DNA from: Methanosarcina mazei S-6
GTDB taxonomy: Archaea > Halobacteriota > Methanosarcinia > Methanosarcinales > Methanosarcinaceae
Direction of reading: 5' to 3'
DNA: 64,000 nt
NCBI RefSeq assembly: GCF_000970205.1
Contig: NZ_CP009512.1
Coordinates: forward strand, 1,550,001 to 1,614,000
Shown here: positions 55,126 to 64,000 of the stretch, piece after piece
How positions within the stretch are numbered: position 1 is the stretch's first letter
How the letters are laid out: each line of letters begins with the position of its first letter
Notes under the pieces: model-generated
What the model saw: the letters and a program-made list of their open reading frames with translations, nothing else
Databases searched by the model: none
What the model was told of the DNA's origin: nothing
Position numbers and translations under genes: made by a program

Positions 55126-55302
55126 TCAAACTCTTCCTGTTCCGTCACAGTTTAAGCAGCTGTTAAACCCTTCTCCGCCGCAAAGGGGACATTTTTCCCA
55201 TCCCATTTCGTTTTTAATCTCTTTCCATGTCCTGCCTGCCCCTTCACAGTTCCAGCATTTTTCTTTTCCAAGACCTTCACAGTTACGACAGATGTCGCTC
55301 AT
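55126..55302 (-). CDS. DnaJ-type zinc-finger mini-protein (58 aa)
   Basis: 58 residues with four CxxCxGxG-like motifs: CRNCEGLG, CWNCEGAG, CPLCGGEG and CLNCDGTG. This is the complete cysteine-rich zinc domain of DnaJ/Hsp40 with nothing else attached. It should bind two zinc ions and could act in protein folding or as a nucleic-acid or protein adaptor. GGGGGT about seven bases before the ATG supports translation. Confidence 0.8.
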   Translation of the reverse strand: MSDICRNCEGLGKEKCWNCEGAGRTWKEIKNEMGWEKCPLCGGEGFNSCLNCDGTGRV

Positions 55303-55913
55303 AATCTACCCCCAATTTTCAGTAAATACTGGTGTTTAAGGTTATACGCATTTGAGTTAAGATGCAGTTAAAACTATGATTATTTTTATCATTGCCGTTC
55401 AATATTAAAGTTGTTTGGAAACAATCTTCCTGATGATTTCTTTCTTTTGTGAGTATTTGAGGAATATTTGAAGAATATTTGAGGAATAAATCTGCTCTTT
55501 TTGTAATACAGACTTATAACTGAACTTTTATGCCCTGTAGAGTCAGGAAAATCAGCACTATATCATCATTTACATGTCAGCTGTCCGCAAACAATCAAAA
55601 AATAATATAGAATTATAAGTCAATGACAATATTAAAAAATTAATAGTGATCTTTAATAGTCAAGACAGGTATTTAAAGGCAGGTATTTAATATCTATACA
55701 TATATAAAAAAACTGATGAATCTATAAAAAAACTGATGAATCTATAAAAAAAGCCAACAAACAAATTAAAAAGCTAATAAATAAATTAAAAAATTAAAAT
55801 ATTAATAAAATTCTCATGATTTAAGAAGGAGATTGGATAATAACAGATTTTCCCATTTCTGTCTTACCTGATCTCCTAAAAACACCCACCAGCTTTTTTA
55901 TCATGCATTGTAT
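55303..55913. other. Intergenic spacer, very AT-rich
   Basis: No gene seen. A duplicated AAAAAAACTGATGAATCTAT lies near 55705-55750 and several AAATTAAAAAG runs follow. Confidence 0.5.
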
Positions 55914-56321
55914 TCAGGCAGAAGCTTCCTTGTTCAGGATATAGCCTACCATTCCCGGGTTAAGCTTGCTTTCCCTTGCAACCTTTTTCTCAATTTCCTC
56001 TGCGGTTTTTCCTTCGTTCTTCATTTCTTTTATTTTCTCGATCACTGAGGACGGAATTTCGTAATATTCGTTTATATCTTTCCTGTGTCCCCACACATCT
56101 CCCTCAAGGAGCTGGACTCTCTGCATCTGAAGGAACATCTCTATGGACCTTGAAACTGTACGCATGTATGATTTGGGTAACTGGATAACCTCAATCTTCG
56201 GGCAGGTTTCAACCAGTCCGAAGATGTCCTTGTTAGACGGCCTGAAAGCCAGGTGAACAATACGCTCATTCGGATTAAGTGTAAAAATTTCTTCCCTTGA
56301 ACTGACAACTCTTATTCTCAT
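55914..56321 (-). CDS. DUF1699 family protein
   Basis: 135 residues, a family largely confined to Methanosarcinales: MRIRVVSSREEIFTLNPNER, VHLAFRPSNKDIFGLVETCP, KSYMRTVSRSIEMFLQMQRV, LLEGDVWGHRKDINEYYEIP. The C-terminal helices (IEKIKEMKNEGKTAEEIEKKV) look like a helix-turn-helix, so a regulatory role is possible but unproven. GGGGG precedes the ATG. Confidence 0.88.
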   Translation of the reverse strand: MRIRVVSSREEIFTLNPNERIVHLAFRPSNKDIFGLVETCPKIEVIQLPKSYMRTVSRSIEMFLQMQRVQLLEGDVWGHRKDINEYYEIPSSVIEKIKEMKNEGKTAEEIEKKVARESKLNPGMVGYILNKEASA

Positions 56322-56478
56322 ATTTTTTCCCCCACTCTAAAGTTATTTCTTGATTAAAGTTAATCTTTTAAGTTGATTTTCTTTTAGGTTATTTTCTTTT
56401 AGGTTGATTTTTGTATCTAATTTCTTCAGATTTAAGATATTTAATAAATTCTACTGTTCATTATGAATTCGAATCTAT

Positions 56479-56634
56479 TTATGCAGACGCCACGGAAGAA
56501 ACTTTATCTTTCTTGACTTTTCCCTGAGCTGCTGAAAGACATTCAAGTGTGCAGTATATTGCTTTTTCTTCCACTTTTTTTAAGACTACAAACTCACTTC
56601 CACAAATTGGACAGGTTTTTCTTACATACTCCAT
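56479..56634 (-). CDS. Small zinc-ribbon protein (51 aa)
   Basis: 51 residues: MEYVRKTCPICGSEFVVLKK then a second pair in YCTLEC, and a Lys/Ser tail. The CPIC...CTLEC arrangement should bind one zinc (FCS/TRASH-like). AGGTGG lies eight bases before the ATG at 56634; an ATG two codons earlier is too close to it. No partner evident. Confidence 0.7.
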   Translation of the reverse strand: MEYVRKTCPICGSEFVVLKKVEEKAIYCTLECLSAAQGKVKKDKVSSVASA

Positions 56635-57361
56635 ATACATCACCACCTGTTTTTCTCTCCCAACTGTTAAGTTCTTTTTTGATTGTACTTTGATATTAAG
56701 TAGATCTACTTCTTATAAATAGTTATCTCATTGAACTAATATTATTTAGATAGTATTTCGTGACTACTGGTAATATTAGATTTGTTGAATCAACTAAAGA
56801 AACAATAGGCTGGAGAATAGTGGTTTTCAGATTTTTCCTATTTTTCACTTCATTTAATATCTATTATACTCACTTTCATTTTGATATTTCTTCCAATGAT
56901 TGGGTTAATTATCTTCTTCACTGATTTTGTAAGTTTCAGGCTTTAATCAGTGCCTCTATAAAATTAGATTTGATCCTGTAGCTTCATGAGTTCCCTGAAA
57001 GACTTTCAGATAAGAAGCATAAACAGTCCTGATAGGGCAGTGGCAGGACGAAAAATGGTGATAAAAAAGGTGAATATTTAATCGAAGATTTAACCGGAGA
57101 TTCACAGCAATTTCTATCCTCATTTTCTACTGTTTTTTAAAATGATCAGATTTTCTTACTGGTTGTATTCCAGTATTTATGTCATGTATATATTTTTATC
57201 TCGCTTTCTACAGAAATCCAGTCCATGCCATGTTATTGGACTGATAGTTTTTTCTGGTAATTTGACAGTTCTTTCCCGGAAGCATGGAATCTTAACATAA
57301 GCTATAAGAATCTTAACATAAGCTCTAAATATCTTTGCTTTCCATGATTTATCTGATTTTC
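56635..57361. other. Intergenic spacer between divergent genes
   Basis: AT-rich, no supported gene. A duplicated AGAATCTTAACATAAGCT lies just before the DUF998 promoter (about 57285-57322), and a TATA-like CTAAATATC follows it. Confidence 0.5.
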
Positions 57362-57982
57362 ATGGCTGACAGATCACACCCTCGCATAAGAAGTGAAAAT
57401 ATCGCCGGAGCACTTTTATTTGCTGCAGGAGTGCTGGCTTTCATGGGAATAATAACGGCTGAGACTCTTTATCCCGGATACAGTACAGCCCAGAATGCAA
57501 TAAGCGATCTTGGTGCAACCGTGCCCCCTGACAGTATTATTATAGAGCCTTCTGCAACCATTTTCAATACTTCAATGTTAGTTTCAGGACTTTTGATTAC
57601 TGCCGCTGCTTATTTTATTCACCACGCATTCAGGAAACAGTCTGTTACTTTACTGACAGTTCTTTTTGGAGCAGGCGTGCTGGGCGTGGGGGTCTTTGAT
57701 GGGAGTTATGGTGATATCCATGCCATTTTTGCCCTTCTCGCTTTTCTAGCAGGCGGGTTATCAGCAGTTGTGAGTTCCAGGATACAGGGGGCGCCGTTGA
57801 ATTATTTTTCAGTATTACTTGGAGGAATCTCACTTTTAGACCTTATTCTTTATTACATCATGCTGGATGCAAGCCCCTTTGCGGTCCTGGGCATCGGTGG
57901 GCTGGAGAGATGGATCGCATATCCAATCCTTCTCTGGGTAACTGGTTTTGGCGGATACCTGATGGGGTATTCACGTCCATAA
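57362..57982 (+). CDS. DUF998 membrane protein
   Basis: 206 residues with six hydrophobic spans. The first loop (ETLYPGYSTAQNAISDLGAT) is the DUF998 hallmark; VGVFDGSYGDIHAIFALLAF follows. Integral membrane protein of unknown role. The open frame starts at 57335, but ATG 57362 (MADRSHPRIRS) fits the family and a leaderless transcript from the TATA near 57323. Confidence 0.85.
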   Translation: MADRSHPRIRSENIAGALLFAAGVLAFMGIITAETLYPGYSTAQNAISDLGATVPPDSIIIEPSATIFNTSMLVSGLLITAAAYFIHHAFRKQSVTLLTVLFGAGVLGVGVFDGSYGDIHAIFALLAFLAGGLSAVVSSRIQGAPLNYFSVLLGGISLLDLILYYIMLDASPFAVLGIGGLERWIAYPILLWVTGFGGYLMGYSRP

Positions 57983-58168
57983 AATCATTAAAACTATAAT
58001 CAGCTAAACCTATAACAGAAATTTGATTTTCCGGTGTCTCAATTAACTTGAAGCTTTATTTGAAAATTCAAACACCTGGCTACTATAAGTTATATTTTTT
58101 TGTAATTTATACTGCATGTTTTATTTTATTCTGGTTAATAATAATTATTCGAATAGCGTATATTTATT

Positions 58169-59461
58169 ATGCGTCTGGTTCAGGTACTTATTCCTGTGGG
58201 GAAGAGGCAGCCTGTGCTGGCAGTTCTGGATGACGAGGGAATAGACTATGCCGTATGGGGCGAAACAGGAAGAAAGGACTTTGAGGCCCTTGTTCAGTTT
58301 CCAGTCCCTCCTATTGGCGTGGAACCGGTGCTTGAGAGGTTGCGCAAAGCCGGGGTCAGCGAAAACACTTATACAATCGTCCTGGCGCCTGAAACTGTAG
58401 TCTCGACCCGCATCGAAGCTCTGAAGCAGCGTTATTCCGGATCCCGAATCTCAAGGGAAGAATTAACTGCGCGCGCAGAGGACCTTGCACCCGAAACTTC
58501 GACCTATATTGCATTTCTTGTCCTGAGTACGGTTATTGCAACCGGCGGTCTCCTGCTCGATTCGGCTGCAACAATTATCGGGGCTATGGTTGTGGCTCCG
58601 CTTATGGGGCCTGCCATATCTGCGAGTGTAGGGACTGTCCTCGATAACAGGAAACTTGCTTCCAGAGGGATAAAGATGCAGGTGGGAGGGCTTCTGCTTG
58701 CAATTGCGATAGGTGCACTGCTTGGAGTACTTCTGAAAGAATCCATACTTTTGCCTCCCGGTCTCGATATTCGTGAAATCCCACAGGTCGCCGAAAGGAC
58801 AAGCCCTAACTTTCTGTCCCTTTTCCTTGCCCTGGGGTCAGGCATAGCAGGCGCTATCAGTATAATACGGGGTTCAGGGTCTGCTCTTGTAGGGGTTGCA
58901 ATTGCGATCGCTCTTGTCCCTCCGGCTGCAACTTCAGGGCTGGGAATCGCATGGGGGCTTTCCGGAGTGGCAATTGCAGCTGCCGTGCTTGTGCTTGTTA
59001 ATCTGCTTGCAGTTAACATCTCAGCTCTGATAATGCTCTGGATTTCCGGTTTTCGCCCGGAAGGAACAGAAGCAGCCGGACGTGCTCGTTCTTCTGTGAT
59101 ATCGCATACTGTTTTCCTTGCCCTTTTAATTGCCTTACTTTCCGTAGCTCTCGGGCTTGTTACGTATACTTCCTTCCAGGCAACCCTTGTAGAACAGGAA
59201 ATAAACGGAGAAATGACAGCCATGTTTCAGGAACCCGAATATGCAGAAATGGGTCTGACACTTGAAGGGGTTACAGTTGACTATATGCCTGCAGATATCC
59301 TCTTAAATAAACCTGCAAAGATCTCTGTTCTTGTAGGCCGTAGAGCAGGCCAGGAGGTCCCTCCTGACATAGCCCGCAAAGCGAACATGCGCCTGACAGA
59401 ATCTACGGGCAAAGATATCATGATCAGAGTTGGTTTCGTAGAAGCACAGAGCTTCCCATAA
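58169..59461 (+). CDS. DUF389 (TIGR00341) membrane protein
   Basis: 430 residues. The soluble N-terminal domain (MRLVQVLIPVGKRQPVLAVL..., about 1-105) is followed by a membrane domain with about seven spans and the family motif LLDSAATIIGAMVVAPLMGP (about 130-149); a short beta domain ends it. Transporter or channel is suspected for this family but unknown. Apparently leaderless. A tandem paralog of exactly the same codon length follows. Confidence 0.88.
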   Translation: MRLVQVLIPVGKRQPVLAVLDDEGIDYAVWGETGRKDFEALVQFPVPPIGVEPVLERLRKAGVSENTYTIVLAPETVVSTRIEALKQRYSGSRISREELTARAEDLAPETSTYIAFLVLSTVIATGGLLLDSAATIIGAMVVAPLMGPAISASVGTVLDNRKLASRGIKMQVGGLLLAIAIGALLGVLLKESILLPPGLDIREIPQVAERTSPNFLSLFLALGSGIAGAISIIRGSGSALVGVAIAIALVPPAATSGLGIAWGLSGVAIAAAVLVLVNLLAVNISALIMLWISGFRPEGTEAAGRARSSVISHTVFLALLIALLSVALGLVTYTSFQATLVEQEINGEMTAMFQEPEYAEMGLTLEGVTVDYMPADILLNKPAKISVLVGRRAGQEVPPDIARKANMRLTESTGKDIMIRVGFVEAQSFP

Positions 59462-59590
59462 TTGCCTTCTTATAATTAAATTCTAACTTTTATTAGTCTG
59501 TATTTTTACCTGAAAATTCTAGCTTCTTGCTGCTGCCTGTTTTATTTCACCTTCAATTATAATAATATATCCAGAAAACGTATTTTTGTT

Positions 59591-60883
59591 ATGCGTCTGG
59601 TTGAGGTACTTATCCCGGAAGGAAAGAAAGATTCTGTACTGTAAGCTCTCGACAGCGAGGAGATTGACTACGCAGTATGGAACGAGACCGGAAGAGGAGA
59701 CTTTGAAGCTGTTATCCAGTTTCCCGTGCCTCCTGTCGGAGTCGAACCTTTGCTTGAAAAGCTGCGCAAGGCAGGAATTAGCGAGGATACATATACGATT
59801 GTCCTGTCACCGGAGATGGTGATTTCGAAGCGGATCGATGTCCTGAAAAAACGCTTTCCTGACCAGCGGATTTCCAGAGAAGAGCTCATTGCGCGTGCAG
59901 AAGATCTTGCCCCTCCTGCCTCAACATATATCGCATTTCTGGTGCTGAGCACGGCTATTGCAACCGGCGGTCTCCTGCTCGATTCGGCTGCAACAATTAT
60001 CGGGGCCATGGTTATAGCTCCTTTAATGGGACCTGCAATCTCTACAAGTGTAGGTACAGTTGTTTATGATCGGAAGCTTATTACTCGCGGGTTAACTCTG
60101 CAGGTGGCAGGCCTTTTGCTTGCAATTGCAGTAGGTGCCTTTATCGGCTTTCTGATCACGGAATTAGGCATGATGCCGCCAGGAATAGATATCCGCGAGA
60201 TTTCACAGGTAGCTGAGCGCACAAACCCAACCTTCCTGTCTCTATTTCTTGCTCTGGGATCCGGTATTGCAGGTGCCATAAGTATCATAAGAAATGCAGG
60301 GTCTGCTCTTGTAGGGGTTGCGATTGCAGCTGCCCTTGTCCCTCCCGCAGCAACTTCAGGGCTTGGGTTTGCGTTTGGGCTACCTGCTGTAGCGATTATT
60401 TCTGCGGTTCTGGTGCTGGTGAATGTGCTTGCTATCAATATCTCCGCTCTTATCCTTTTCTGGCTTTCAGGCTTCAGGCCCCTCGGATCTTCGGCTGTAG
60501 GCAGAGCCCGTAAAGCTGTGGTCTTGAATATTCTGGTGCTCGGAGTAGCAATAGCAATACTTTCAACTGTACTCGGGCTTGTAACCTATGTATCCTCACA
60601 AACCGCGCTTATAGAACAGCAGGCAAAAGCAGAAGTATCAGTTATGCTTAATGAATCCGAATATGAGGATATGAGACTGGTCACTGAGAGTGTAGATGTC
60701 AGTTATAGACCTGCGGACCTGATTTTAAATGAACCTGCAAGGGTAACAGTCATTTTATATCGCAGGGCAGGTCAGGAACTGCCCCCGGGTATAGCTCAGA
60801 GGATTGATGACCGCCTGACAGAGTTTACAGGCAGAGAAGTCAGGGTCAGGGTAGGGTTCATAGAAGCTCAGCAGACCACTTGA
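59591..60883 (+). pseudogene. DUF389 paralog with early nonsense codon
   Basis: 431 codons, equal to the upstream paralog and similar throughout (LLDSAATIIGAMVIAPLMGP), but codon 18 (59642-59644) is TAA where the neighbour has a sense codon. The rest is fully open. Either a recent null allele, or translation restarts at GTG 59726, which would give 385 residues lacking part of the soluble domain but all membrane spans. A sequencing error is possible. Confidence 0.75.
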
Positions 60884-60927
60884 AAACTCTTTATAGCTCT
60901 AAAAAAATTGAAAAAATCAGCTCATCA

Positions 60928-60976
60928 ATAGTGTCAGACTTTCAATAGTGTCAGACTTTCAATAGTGTCAGACCCT
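60928..60976. repeat. 18-bp tandem repeat
   Basis: Three copies of AATAGTGTCAGACTTTC; the last overlaps the 3' end of the convergent ABC ATPase gene. Confidence 0.85.
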
Positions 60977-61579
60977 GTTCACATCCTTTAAATAAACAAC
61001 ATCGTGACATAACTTTTTGATCAAATTTTTCTCGTGGCTTACGACCAGTACTCCGATATTCCTCTCTTTAACTATCTCCAGAACCGTGTTCCATATCTGA
61101 GCCTGAGTAATAGCGTCCAGCATCGTGGTTATTTCATCCGCTATTAAAAATTTAGTTTCAGACCCCAGAGCTCTTGCAAGTGCAAACCTCTGAAGCTCTC
61201 CTCCCGAAAGCTCATTTGGCCAGCGGTTAAGCCAGCCTTTTTTTATCCCGAATGAGTCCAGAATCTCCTGCGGAACGTTATGTCCCTCATTTAAAATATC
61301 TTTCATTTTCCATTTCGGGTTTACAGCCTTTTCCGGATGCTGGAATATGAGCTGGACAGGGTTATATCCTTTTGATGGAATTTCTTTTCCGTCGAGGCTT
61401 ACTTTTCCCTGATATTTGTTTTCATAGCCAGCAAGGATTTTACACAGGGTTGATTTTCCACTTCCGCTGTCTCCTACAAGGCCCAGAACCTCACCGCTTC
61501 TTAAAGACAGACTTACATTATCTAAAACCAGACTGTTTTTTTTGTATCCGAAACTTATATTCTCGCATTTAAGATACAT
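60968..61579 (-). CDS. Nickel/peptide-type ABC transporter ATPase (second)
   Basis: 203 residues, shorter than usual OppF/NikE proteins (no C-terminal oligopeptide extension). Walker A GDSGSGKST, signature LSGGELQRFALARAL, Walker B FLIADEITTMLD, switch His in VVSHEKNL. Last gene of the operon; overlaps the preceding ATPase gene by 11 bases. Works with the other ATPase to power import. Confidence 0.9.
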   Translation of the reverse strand: MYLKCENISFGYKKNSLVLDNVSLSLRSGEVLGLVGDSGSGKSTLCKILAGYENKYQGKVSLDGKEIPSKGYNPVQLIFQHPEKAVNPKWKMKDILNEGHNVPQEILDSFGIKKGWLNRWPNELSGGELQRFALARALGSETKFLIADEITTMLDAITQAQIWNTVLEIVKERNIGVLVVSHEKNLIKKLCHDVVYLKDVNRV

Positions 61580-62546
61580 TATTGCACCTCACAATTCCTC
61601 CATTGACATTTTGAAATTGAGGAATGCCTTTAGAGCAGAGTTCGTTCTTTTTTGAGCACCTGTCGTAAAAAATACATCCGTCAATAACTTCATCCTGCAT
61701 TGGCTGATGCCCTTCAATTGCCTGGAATTTATTCTGGGGAAGTGCATTCCAGAGTGCCCGGGTATAAGGATGCCTTAAGTTCTCACCATCGTTTTTGAAA
61801 TCTGCAGCATTGGCTACTTCCAGGACTGTGCCTGCATAAAAGACGGCAATTTTATCGGAAATCTTTAGCGCTGCCTCTATATCATGAGTTATAACTATTA
61901 CTGCACAGCCTTTATTTGCCATGTCTTTTAAGTAATACAGCGTCTCATTCAGAGTCTTTTCATCCAATCCAGGGGTGGGTTCGTCTGCAATTACAAGCTT
62001 TGCAGAGCCTATTACTGCAGTGGAAACCAGGACTCTTCTGGTCATCCCGCCTGAGAGTTCATGAGGAAACATTCTTTCAACATCCGGTTTTAAGCCGTAT
62101 CTCTGAAAGATTTCCCTCTGGAGCTTCTTCATCAATCCTGCTTTTTCTTCCTCCACACACCCTATTACCTGATCTGAAACCCTCATTAAAGGGTCCAGAT
62201 AAGTTACGGATTGGGGAACCAGGGCTATTTCTTTACCCCTGATTTCTTCTTTCTTTTCCTGAGTAAGCTGCATGCCATTGTATTCAATTTTTCCATTAAG
62301 TATCGCGTTAGGAGGCAAAATTCCTAAAATAGCATGGGCAAGAAGGCTTTTCCCGGAACCGCTTGATCCCACAACAGCCAGTATTTTTCCTCTATAAGCC
62401 TCTATACTTAAATTGGAAATTACTTTTAGCTCGGTCTGTCTGAGCCCTGAGGTGTACTGGATAAAGGAGAGTGAGAGATCTTTTACTTTTAACAGGGCTT
62501 CAGTTTTCCTGCTTTCTTCAGCATTATTCTTAGCTTTATTTTTCAT
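61569..62546 (-). CDS. Nickel/peptide-type ABC transporter ATPase (first)
   Basis: 325 residues, OppD/DppD/NikD type. Walker A GSSGSGKS, Q-loop LVPQSVTYLDPLMRV, signature LSGGMTRRVLVSTAVI, Walker B LVIADEPTPGLD, and the C-terminal Cys-rich oligopeptide-transporter tail CIFYDRCSKKNELCSKGIP, whose cysteines can bind Fe-S or metal. Substrate (nickel, peptides or another chelate) cannot be fixed because the binding protein is outside the window. Confidence 0.92.
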   Translation of the reverse strand: MKNKAKNNAEESRKTEALLKVKDLSLSFIQYTSGLRQTELKVISNLSIEAYRGKILAVVGSSGSGKSLLAHAILGILPPNAILNGKIEYNGMQLTQEKKEEIRGKEIALVPQSVTYLDPLMRVSDQVIGCVEEEKAGLMKKLQREIFQRYGLKPDVERMFPHELSGGMTRRVLVSTAVIGSAKLVIADEPTPGLDEKTLNETLYYLKDMANKGCAVIVITHDIEAALKISDKIAVFYAGTVLEVANAADFKNDGENLRHPYTRALWNALPQNKFQAIEGHQPMQDEVIDGCIFYDRCSKKNELCSKGIPQFQNVNGGIVRCNNVS

Positions 62547-62581
62547 GTTCCCACCTTTAGATTGAAATTTTCACATACAAC

Positions 62582-63439
62582 TCATTCATGAGCAGTTTTC
62601 GGATCAATTATTTTTCCCAGATTGTCTCCTATCATGTCAAATGCCAGAACCACAATCAGGAGTGATAACCCTGGGAAAAATGCAAGCCACCAGTATCCTG
62701 CGGAAAGGTATTTCATAGACTCTGATAAAATGATACCAATTGCCGGTTCGTGAGGGGAAAGCCCAAATCCAAGGAATGTGACCGAAGCTTCGTGCAGAAT
62801 AGCATGAGGAAACATCAAAATAGTGCCAAGCAATATCTGCGGAATTAAATGGGGTAGAATGTGTTTTGTGGCTATCCACCATTTTGATTTTCCAAGGTTT
62901 TTCGAAATATGGATGTATTCCTGGGTCTTGAGCTGCTTGATCTCTGCTCTGACCACCCTTGTCAGGCTTGTCCAGTGCGTTAACGCAACACCCATAATGA
63001 CTCCATAAGCTCCTCCTCCGAGTCCTATGGAGATAAGAATTATCAAAAGAAGGTGAGGGATCGAAAGAAACAGGTCCACCAGCCAGGAAACAAAGGAATC
63101 TACAGCTTTCCCTGCACTTGATAGAAGGCCCAACACTACAGCCAGTACAGTACTGATTGTAGAAGCAAAAGCTCCGACCAGAATGCTTAAACCAAGCCCC
63201 TTGACGGTACGTATAAACATGTCCCTTCCCATCCAGTCTGTCCCAAACGGATGTTCAGCTGAAGGGTTAAGGTTTTTAGAGCCAAAATCGGTCTTCAAGG
63301 AATCTTCATCCATAGTGACACTTGAAACCACTATCGTAAGCAGCAAAAGTGATGTCAGACCTATAATCAGCAGGGTCTTCTGTCTCAGGTTCAGTCCCCG
63401 GAATACTCCTTTGTTAGCTGTTACAACAGCAGTGCTCAT
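62582..63439 (-). CDS. Nickel/peptide-type ABC transporter permease (DppC/NikC-like)
   Basis: 285 residues. One N-terminal span, then the periplasmic-facing NPSAEHPFGTDWMGRDMFIRTV, the signature of DppC/OppC permeases, and five further spans. The EAA loop appears as YIHISKNLGKSKWWIATKHILPHLIPQILLG. 35 bases before the ATPase gene, 22 after the DppB-like permease. Confidence 0.92.
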   Translation of the reverse strand: MSTAVVTANKGVFRGLNLRQKTLLIIGLTSLLLLTIVVSSVTMDEDSLKTDFGSKNLNPSAEHPFGTDWMGRDMFIRTVKGLGLSILVGAFASTISTVLAVVLGLLSSAGKAVDSFVSWLVDLFLSIPHLLLIILISIGLGGGAYGVIMGVALTHWTSLTRVVRAEIKQLKTQEYIHISKNLGKSKWWIATKHILPHLIPQILLGTILMFPHAILHEASVTFLGFGLSPHEPAIGIILSESMKYLSAGYWWLAFFPGLSLLIVVLAFDMIGDNLGKIIDPKTAHE

Positions 63440-63461
63440 AATCCAGCCTCCTCTATAATGT

Positions 63462-64000
63462 TCATACTGTTGCCTCCTGCTGTTTTATTCTGGGGTCAAC
63501 GAATTCGTAAATAGTGTCAGCAATCAGGTTTCCGCAAAAGACAAATATAGCACTGAAAATGACTACCCCTAAAAGCAGAGGCACATCAGATCTCAACCCT
63601 GCTGCTACTGCTGCCTGTCCGATTCCAGGATAGGAGAATACCTGCTCAACAAGAACTGCTCCTCCGAACAATTCGCTGAACCCTAAAAATTGCAGAGTAA
63701 TTGCAGGAAGTGCAACGTTTCTTATCCCATGTCTTAATACCAGGTCCAGCCCTTTTTCACCTCTTGCTTTTGCGAATAACACATAATCGCTGGAAAGAAC
63801 TTCGATTAGTTTTTCCCGGGTAAACATTGCAATCTGGGCTACTCCCAGTAAACTCAGGGTCAATGCAGGGAGAATTAAATGCTGTATCCGGTCAAAAAAA
63901 GTTACATTTTCAGCCGTAACCCCTATGGGTACACTCAGGCCTATCGGGAACCACCCCAGACTTACAGAAAATACCATTAGCAGAACCAGTGCCAGCCAGA
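63462..64000 (-). CDS. Nickel/peptide-type ABC transporter permease (DppB/NikB-like), partial
   Basis: C-terminal 179 or so residues; the frame stays open to the window edge (LALVLLMVFSVSLGWFPIGL), so the true start is beyond 64000. Family motifs are LPALTLSLLGVAQIAMFTRE, the EAA-like YVLFAKARGEKGLDLVLRHG and VEQVFSYPGIGQ. First visible gene of the operon. Confidence 0.92.
   Translation of the reverse strand, partial: WLALVLLMVFSVSLGWFPIGLSVPIGVTAENVTFFDRIQHLILPALTLSLLGVAQIAMFTREKLIEVLSSDYVLFAKARGEKGLDLVLRHGIRNVALPAITLQFLGFSELFGGAVLVEQVFSYPGIGQAAVAAGLRSDVPLLLGVVIFSAIFVFCGNLIADTIYEFVDPRIKQQEATV

Noticed and set aside
58504-59223. 239-codon minus frame opposite the DUF389 gene
   Set aside because: Shadow of the Ala/Gly/Leu-rich membrane segments; no start signal or domain.

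Overview
The window reads as chromosomal DNA of a methanogenic archaeon of the genus Methanosarcina. The evidence is archaeal GatE, archaeal initiation factor aIF1A, an eight-cluster FwdF/FmdF-type polyferredoxin, a betaine transporter of the Ota type, DUF1699 and CxxC-x17-CxxC families, AT-rich spacers full of short tandem repeats, and transposases with an in-frame amber codon (UAG can be read as pyrrolysine in this genus). I saw no rRNA, tRNA or CRISPR array.

Layout. 0-12 kb: polyferredoxin, universal stress protein, a frameshifted IS110-family element, an NTF2-like protein, gatE, a stand-alone receiver protein, and an aldehyde dehydrogenase/class-III aminotransferase pair. 12-19 kb: ankyrin and TPR proteins and a large secreted beta-helix/PKD/YVTN surface protein whose C-terminal domain has decayed. 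19-29 kb: betaine ABC transporter operon (minus strand), then carA-carB and argG (plus strand). 29-35.5 kb: a SIR2-domain gene cut in two by an IS66 element, divergent from a 903-residue membrane/coiled-coil protein; together a candidate defence locus. 35.5-48.2 kb: an accessory island of 15 copies of a repeat built round the core CCGCCGGC, with one gene or small operon between most copies (toxin-antitoxin pairs, small zinc proteins, HEAT protein, ATPase, methyltransferase, paralogous 107-residue proteins). 48.4-57 kb: aIF1A with an apparent CTG start, more CxxC paralogs, a second methyltransferase, a cis-prenyltransferase, a second IS66 copy, and small zinc-binding and DUF proteins. 57-64 kb: DUF998, a tandem DUF389 pair (the second with a nonsense codon), and a nickel/peptide-type ABC operon running off the right edge.

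The main novelty is the 35.5-48.2 kb repeat/cassette island. It resembles an integron cassette array in layout, but no integrase is in the window and the repeats lack recognisable attC core sites. A 130-bp miniature inverted-repeat element is present four times. Two opposed copies enclose a DUF6398 gene, and this whole unit has inserted into one of the island's repeats with a 3-bp target duplication. Several short genes (35-62 residues), including a four-motif DnaJ-type zinc-finger protein, were read directly from the sequence.
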